From the NCBI RefSeq assembly GCF_022539505.1, contig NC_061508.1, positions 96,761,276-96,825,275 on the forward strand: a stretch of DNA of 64,000 nucleotides, in the 5' to 3' direction. Source of the stretch: Lolium rigidum. Its lineage: Eukaryota; Streptophyta; Magnoliopsida; Poales; Poaceae. Numbering within the stretch: position 1 is the first letter of the stretch; every line of letters begins with the position of its first letter. The notes beneath the pieces were generated by a model. The model had not been told where the DNA came from, ran no database searches, and saw only the letters and a list, made by a program, of their open reading frames with translations. A program made the position numbers and the translations under genes. Of the stretch, positions 57,851 through 64,000 are shown piece after piece.

Positions 57851-57884
57851 GAGTATATCGCTGTATAGTGCACCTGCTTGCTAC

Positions 57885-58262
57885 TATGGAACCCGATCTT
57901 CAAAGAAAGTTTGAAAATTGTGGACCATATGAAACTTTGCTTGAGCTAAAAGGCATGTTTCAACAACAAACTAGAGCTGAAAGGTATGAGATCTCACAAG
58001 CACTACTTGACTTCAAGATGGTTGAAGGAAGCTCGGTTAGTGTCCATGTAATCAAGTTGCACGGGTACATTCAAAGGTTGGAGGCGATGTGCGTCCCTTT
58101 TCGCCAAGAACTTGGAACTGATCTTATCTTTAAATTCACTTCCACCTAGCTACGTTGGCTTTGCCATGAACTTCAACATGCATGGGATAAATAAATCACT
58201 CTCAGAATTGTTTGTGATGTTGAGGGTGGTTGAAAAGGACATACAAAAGATGCCAATAATGT
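57885..58262 (+). pseudogene. Copia gag fragment (arm B side)
   Basis: Starts MEPDLQRKFENCGPYETLLE, continues LKGMFQQQTRAERYEISQAL, LDFKMVEGSSVSVHVIKLHG and YIQRLEAMCVPFRQELGTDL. Then a frameshift near 58,135 leads to YVGFAMNFNM and LSELFVMLRVVEKDIQK, ending at a stop. This is the middle-to-C-terminal part of Copia gag (capsid). The first gag residues and the primer-binding region between LTR and gag are missing. From 58,069 on, the sequence belongs to arm B of the inverted duplication. Confidence 0.8.
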
Positions 58263-60210
58263 AATGAAAAGGACATACAAAAGAATTGTTCATGGTGTCA
58301 AAGGGGGCTAAAGGACATACAACATTTGCAATAGCTCACCGCCCCTTAGGGTTTTGATTTAGGGGCATTCTCAACTTTATATAGTGAAGTAAGAAGAATG
58401 TTAAGCCTCCCATGCACCCACAAATAAGATGGACACAAAAGGTTCTGAAGTTTCCTCCATTGGAGAAGAAGAAAAAACTAAGAGGAAAAGGAATGAGAGA
58501 AAAGTTGAAGGAGTAAGATTGACATCAAGCAACATGTTTGCCCTGAAGTTGTGAAGTTCGGATTCACTGCATTGTCTCCTTCAAGCTGTGATTTCACGTC
58601 TTTAGTGATATATTTTCAGGCTCTTGTGCACCAAATCTTGTTGTTGTATAAGAAATCTGAGTGGCTTTTGTGCATGATTTTTTTTTTGCCAAGTTGGATG
58701 TTTTTCATGTTAAAATATGGTTTCTATCTGTTTATATTGCCATTGTACTTTTGAGCTGAGACCACATAGTACTTGTACTACCTGCTGCTGAAATCGGCTA
58801 GTATCTGTACTCATTTGTGTTGAGAGCAATCAAAACTTTTTCTAGGTTCAGGCTGAACCTGTTCATACTCCTTATATATTTGATGCATATGTTTGATGGC
58901 GATGATCTATGAGTTGGTAAACATTAAGTGGTGTCGAAGTACTCTTTATTCCGTTGTAGTTTTCAGATTACATTAATTGTGCATTAGTTCCCCAAGAAAG
59001 TTGCGTGAGTGAACAATGAGACCTTTTGAACCTTTCATTGTTTGTCCAATTTTACATTTTAATTGTGCGCAAAATAACGATATTTCGCATTGAAAATGTG
59101 TGCGCTTGTTGTTTAAATTGCTGGCTCCATCTAGGATTTTTTTCGGATTTTTTTAAAACTTGAAAATTAAGTTACCAATTTTTTGAGCTACCTTTAGCCC
59201 GAGCTCTAAAGTGAACTTTGAACTTTATTGATGAGAATCGTTTTATCTTGCCATTGGTCTTTTACTTGCGATAAACTTTCTCTTTTGTATACGTGTTTGT
59301 ACCCGAGGTTGTGTACAATGGAGGGAAGATGAAACATCTTCATAGCAAAAGGAAGAAAAAAAAAACTTTCAATAATGAAACGGTTTTTTTTGCTCCAAAA
59401 CCGTCGCAAGAAGACATTGTGACCGATTGCAAGTCTCCCTGGATCTCTGCATTGTACATGCCCGCATAGGCTTGAGAACAGACCCTAGCTAATTACTAGA
59501 GTGAGCATGAAAACAATATATAGACTAAAACATGATAAAAGTATTTTAACCACACAGAGACTACTGCGAGACCGCCATCCTACTCCGGTCCAATACAACG
59601 GGAACCATTGGATGAGATCGAGCTTTCTACAACAGGTAGGCAAAAGTCTATTTTTCTGCATAAACAAGTGAGATAGTCCCCACTGATGATAAACTCCATT
59701 GATGAGAATCGTTCCCGTTGGAGAAGTAAGCTCAAAACCATGCATGCACGAAAGGCAGATGGATGGCTTGAACCCACATTAAAAGGAGCTCAAAAGGCGA
59801 CGAAATGTTAGGCGGATCGGATTGATGAATGACTTATCCACGAGGATAATCTCTCCACTGGGTCTTGTTTGACGAGAATTAAATCGATGGTCTTTTCTCG
59901 AATGCTATTTTCGGCCAAGCAATTGGGCGCAAGGTTCTCCAAAATCCACCCATGATCCAATGGAGGAGCATAGTACATTTAAGGAGCTGCATGCTACCGT
60001 ACGTACGTAGTGCCTGCTAGTGCGAGTGCCTATTAGCGTGTTGGTATAAATGCCAATGCCTAGTGCCTAACACCATGCGTGTTTAGATTTTGTAAATGAT
60101 GGCTTGTGTCTAGGTTACACGCCTACATTTGGCTCGAAGGTTGCAACTATCCATCCCCACATGAAAGAAGGGAACCGTACTAGCTTTTGCTTGGATCTGA
60201 GTGTGTGATG

Positions 60211-60217
60211 TTTTATA
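60211..60217 (-). promoter_or_regulatory. TATA box in arm B
   Basis: Minus-strand TATAAAA in GATGGAGTATAAAACATCAC, the counterpart of 37,816-37,822. It points inward to the spacer, towards the promoter of arm A. Confidence 0.4.
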
Positions 60218-60418
60218 CTCCATCGGCCATCCGTTTCCAGAAATTTCATATTAAAAATGATCATTCATAATGAGCCTAATAACACCACCTTGCACCGGAA
60301 TTCTGAATAAAGGATGAACTCTCCAGAGAACATTTTTTAAAAATCAATAATTATATTTATTTATTAAAAAAACTGAAAGTCTAGATGCGGTGTACATTAC
60401 AGCTTAGCAAAATTTAAA

Positions 60419-60513
60419 TACTCCCTCCAGCCCTAAATATTTGTCACAAATTCAATTAACTTGGACACATTTTAGCCTACATTTTGCTTAAATCTAGACA
60501 AATATTTAGAGTA
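60419..60513. mobile_element. Stowaway-type MITE in arm B
   Basis: Left end TACTCCCTCCAGCCCTAAAT; the right end AAATATTTAGAGTA has lost its GGAGGGAGTA. Counterpart of 37,504-37,611. Confidence 0.7.
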
Positions 60514-60706
60514 CTTTGTATTTTAGGATACAAGATACACAAAATTTTCGAAAGTGTGGATCTCAATATAACAGAAATGAAGCTATTGCTCTGAAACTCT
60601 GAAGCTCGCAGTCTTTGTTTGTAACTACTCACTCTTTATTCGATCATAAAATAACTTGCTATGTGATTTCTCTTGTATTTTTGGAATCAAATATATCATT
60701 ATCAAT

Positions 60707-63428
60707 TACTCCCCCCGTTTCCATGTTTAAGGTGTATAATTTTTTCACCATTTTCACCTAAAAAGAAGGCGCATGGTGAAGTTCGCTTGCTATCTCAACA
60801 AACTACCCCGTCTCTCTCAGCTCTCTCAACTCGACACCACACAAATTGAAATTGCACCACAGAACTCTGCGCAGCTCTAGACTTGACCACCGCGCACCAG
60901 CACACCATGCTCCAGCGAGATGAGATCTCGACCACCGCGAACAGAGAGTTCCAGCTTCTATCCTCCATCCCGTACTGGCGCGCTCGAGCCACCACGAGGG
61001 AACGACTCCGACCTCCCACTGATGTTGGTCACGCTCTAGCCGACGGCTTCCCTCTTGTTCTGGTTGTTGTGTGTTTCATATAAAAGTCTGGCTAACTTCT
61101 GACAAGCGCAACAAGGTCCGTCTTTAGCGGCTTGGGCCGAGAGGAGCGTATTTTTTTTGTATGCAAGAGGATATGCAATCTCTTGAAAAAATGGCACATG
61201 GGGTGTTGTGCGCTCGGCTAAACAAAAGAAGGTCATCCGTTGTAAATGGATCTTCAAGAGACAATAAGGTTTGTCTCCTAATGAGCCTCCAAGGTTAAAG
61301 TCAAGGTTTGTACCAAAAGGTTTCAGCTAGGTTCCAGGTATTGATTTTATGATGTATTCTCTCCTGTTATGAAGCATAATTTTGTTCGTCCATTTTTTTG
61401 GTATTGTGACCATGCCTGATTTTGAGCTTGAGGAGCTAGATGTAAAGATTGCTTTCTGCATGGAGAATTGGAGGAGGAGATATACATATACCAATCTAAA
61501 GGTTCTATTGTGCCTGGTAAGTAGGATCTTACTTGCAAATTTAAAAGGTAACTTTATGGTATGAAATAGTATCCAAGAGACCGTGGTATAGAAGGTTTAA
61601 TTAATTTCATGCTTGCACATGGTTTTAAGAGATCTCGGTATGGTAGCTACGCTTACACTAAATTTATTAATGGATCACCAATATACTTGTTGTTATATTC
61701 TGATGATATATTGATTGCTACCAAGGGCCAAAAAATTGATCATTATTTTGAAATCACAATTAAGTAGTGTGTTTGAGATGAAGGGTTTTGGTGCTGGTAA
61801 GAAAATACTAGGTATGAAATTAGAAGGGACAAAAAATATATTGTGTTATTTCTTAGTCAGCAAAGTTAAATTAATAAATTCTTCATCGTTTCAGCGTGCA
61901 TGATACAAAGTTTGTTAGTACTTCTATTGCTCCTCACTTCAGTCCTAGTACTAATGAAGATTTTGAGTATATGTCACGAGTTTCATATATATTTAAAGTT
62001 GTTGGTTCTTTTCATGTATGTCATTGTTTGTTCTCGTCCTATTTGTCATATGCTATGAGTTTAGTGAGTCGGTATATGGATAATCCTCGTAAAGAACATT
62101 GGCTTTGAAGAACATCCAAAGTTTGCTTAAAACTTAACAAAGTCAGCGAAGTACTCATTGGCTATGTAGATTTAGATTTTACTGCTGATTTGGATAAGAG
62201 AACTTTTCTCACAGGTTAGGTGGATGTGATGTGAGTTGGAAAGTGTTTTTGCACAATCTATAATTGAAGCAAAATATATTGATATTGTTGTAGTTTTCAA
62301 AGAATCTGTTTAGTTAAAAGGTGTGTATGGTGAGTTTTGTGGAGATAATTCTTGCATTACTCTATTTTTTGACGGTTAAATTGCGATGTACCTTACCAAG
62401 GATCAAATGTTCCATGAGATAAAAAATTACATTGATGTCAAATACCATTATATTTGCGACATTAATTTCTAAGGTAGATTGAAGGTATGTAAGATAAGTA
62501 TTCATGATAAACCAGCTGATAGGATTAAAAGGTCAGTCCATTTTGCTAAGTTTGAGCCTTTCTCGAGATTGATTTGTATAACTATTTAGTCCTAGTGTTT
62601 GTTTCGAGCCGAAAGTTTTTTCCTTGCTGTTTAGGAAAATATTGTTGTTCATGCTACAAGATGAAATTTGTTTAAGGTGGATTTTGATGTTTTTGTGATC
62701 CATGCAAATTCATACAAAAGGAGGCTAACTTATGACGAGCGGGAGCGATGCCCATCACCGGGGGCTTGGATGTTAATCGCTTCACTGGAAAACCGATGAC
62801 ATTGTGTAAACACTCTGATATATATAGTGAAATTTCACTAGCTGACGCCCGTGGTTTTCTCCTCTCTTTGTTGGAGACGTTTTTACACGTTAAAATCCTC
62901 GTGTCCTCTGTGGTTTGCTTGTTTTTTCCGTTTTGCTTGTCTTGTTTATAACACTTCCCGTTCTCCGGCCAATGAAGGTGGAGCTCTGGCTCTCTCCCGC
63001 TCCCATCGTCTTCCCACCTCCTCTCCCCTCCTTGCGTTAACCCGTCATGTGGCACCACTTACCGGCTCACCGCCGCACCCGCGGCCATCATCCTTGGCCA
63101 CAAAGACACCCTCGATTCTACCTTCCCTCTAGTCTTTGGCGAGTTCCCATGGTGGACGCCGTGTTCAGCGTGGTGCTCATCCGCAACGGCATAGAGCAAG
63201 GCAGCTTCGTTGTTGTTCATACCCGACAACAATTTTGGGAGGTGCTAGGCCATGGCCGATGTGGTGCTGGTAAATTGGAGGGGGTTATGGGTGAAGAAGG
63301 TGCGCCGTAATTACTCCCGTCGAATAGAAAGCGCGGGGTACAACCGTCCAAAACACATGTATCGAACAACTCCTTAATCCCAACGCTAGGAAATATACAG
63401 CCTAAGCATGAGAACGGAGGGGGTAGTA
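60707..63428. mobile_element. Composite element in arm B
   Basis: Left end TACTCCCCCCGTTTCCATGT then TTAAGGTGTATAA. The right end, reverse-complemented, is TACTACCCCCTCCGTTCTCA then TGCTTAGGCTGTATA. These are inverted repeats of about 30 bases with TA ends, Stowaway-like, but 2.7 kb apart. Inside, plus orientation, lie Copia pol remains. Same element as 34,638-37,321. Confidence 0.6.
61380..62640 (+). pseudogene. Copia RT and RNase H remains (arm B)
   Basis: Plus strand: LEELDVKIAF (first RT block), then YAYTKFINGSPIYLLLYSDD (active site; Copia usually has YVDD) at about 61,700, VFEMKGFGAGKKILGMKLEG, a YAMSLVSRYMDNPRKEHW block at about 62,050-62,105, and RNase H remnants near 62,390-62,500 (YLTKDQMFHE, IDVKYHY). 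Many stops. The active site differs from that in arm A (YVGD there), so the copies decayed separately. Confidence 0.75.
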
Positions 63429-64000
63429 TAGAGTCAAAGTGATAGATTCCATTTGTGTGAGAGACACAATTCAGGTATCACAAGCACCTCCCATAATCCT
63501 AAATGTTGCTGCTAATTGAAATTGTACCATCGATAATTTCTTTCAAGCATGGATGTGGTGATAGAAAAAATGTGCCATATGTGTCTCACATTTTTGGTCA
63601 ATGTCATAATTATGCTCAAATTTCGAGGGTTCCTCTACGTGACGTGTGCACTGGACGGAAGCCAAACTTTGTGTGTTTGTATCAATTAGATGCCCAAGAA
63701 TGAATACAAGTTTTTTGTTTCTAAAACAAAGCCGTATTTGGGATGAAGTAGATTTTCGATGTAAAGAGAACCAACCAAAAAGTTGAATAGCTAAGAGGAT
63801 GGTTGTATCTAGTTCACCAAAGTTTGAATTCTAGATTTTGGCACCGTGTGTCTCATAAATATGATATATTGTTTTGTGAGAGACGATATTCCTGTTGACA
63901 ATAAGGTGTATGGCCCATCAGCTTGTTCTTTCGGGAGATGCTCATAGACATAGAGCGTGGAGGCTTGCATTTATATGAGTGAGTGTATGTGTGTCACTAT
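63429..64000. other. Outer end of arm B, no gene seen
   Basis: Reverse complement of about 34,124-34,637. Contains TCACAAGCACCTCCCATAAT (63,479), the block also present at 29,950. No coding region. Confidence 0.6.

Larger units (their letters stand above)
58069..63980 (-). repeat. Inverted duplication, arm B
   Basis: Reverse-complement partner of arm A (34,124-40,534). The inner 2 kb (58,069-60,115) is almost identical to 38,500-40,534. The outer part (60,120-63,980) is recognisable but clearly diverged, with many indels. It lacks the MULE-type element of arm A and has the uninterrupted site. It ends at CTTGCATTTATATGAG (63,964-63,979), just inside the window edge. Confidence 0.9.

Noticed and set aside
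56786..57851. TCATG on both sides of the Copia LTR fragment, looking like a 5-bp target duplication of a solo LTR.
   Set aside because: The right end lacks a CA terminus, the LTR is shorter than its family and gag follows directly, so a chance match is more likely.

Overview
The window is plant nuclear DNA from a grass, most likely a Pooideae species such as Lolium, Festuca or Avena (inference from the types of LTR retrotransposon, LINE, CACTA and Stowaway repeats, not from a database match). It is repeat-rich and ends inside repeats on both sides. I find one complete host gene, a bHLH transcription factor on the minus strand at 30,278-33,618 (8 exons, 391 codons). Almost everything else is transposable elements or their broken coding regions.

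Layout. 1-7,816: an Angela/BARE-type Copia LTR (minus) split by a 6.9 kb LTR element without pol (404-7,310, plus; 5-bp target duplication GGGCC on both sides). 7,817-12,725: a Gypsy element (minus) with 5' LTR, tRNA-Asp primer site and degraded gag-pol, cut at its 3' side by the Copia insertion. 12,739-13,137: a small hypothetical reading frame next to the Gypsy LTR. 13,535-14,924: scrambled remains of a second Gypsy element. 15-21 kb: mostly unassigned DNA with Stowaway MITEs and a GC-rich minisatellite. 21,948-28,408: a LINE whose 5' half is inverted relative to its 3' half, with other repeats between. 28.4-30.2 kb: gene-flanking DNA. 30,278-33,618: the bHLH gene, with a 1.44 kb LINE-tailed retroposon in its last intron.

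From 34,124 to 63,980 the window is organised by a large inverted duplication: arm A (34,124-40,534) and arm B (58,069-63,980) around about 17.5 kb. Each arm has an outer part that is clearly diverged and an inner 2 kb that is almost identical. Both arms carry the same composite element with Stowaway-type ends and a dead Copia pol inside; only arm A carries a 571-bp MULE-type element with a 9-bp target duplication. The spacer holds a non-autonomous CACTA element (40,535 to the assembly gap) that has captured exons resembling an LPEAT1-type acyltransferase, proteasome subunit RPN8 and a reticulon-like protein, all on the same strand; a 100-N gap; a 136-bp tandem array ending in a second CACTA terminus at 50,317; a broken LINE (50,321-about 53,680); unassigned DNA; and a Copia LTR joined directly to a gag fragment that runs into arm B.

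A technical point affects many reading frames: the two LTRs of the element at 404-7,310, and the copies of the 136-bp array, differ mainly by single-base gains and losses around CAG, CTG and CCGG. That is what I would expect from long-read consensus errors at CHG-methylated sites. The bHLH exons show none of this and join in frame throughout.
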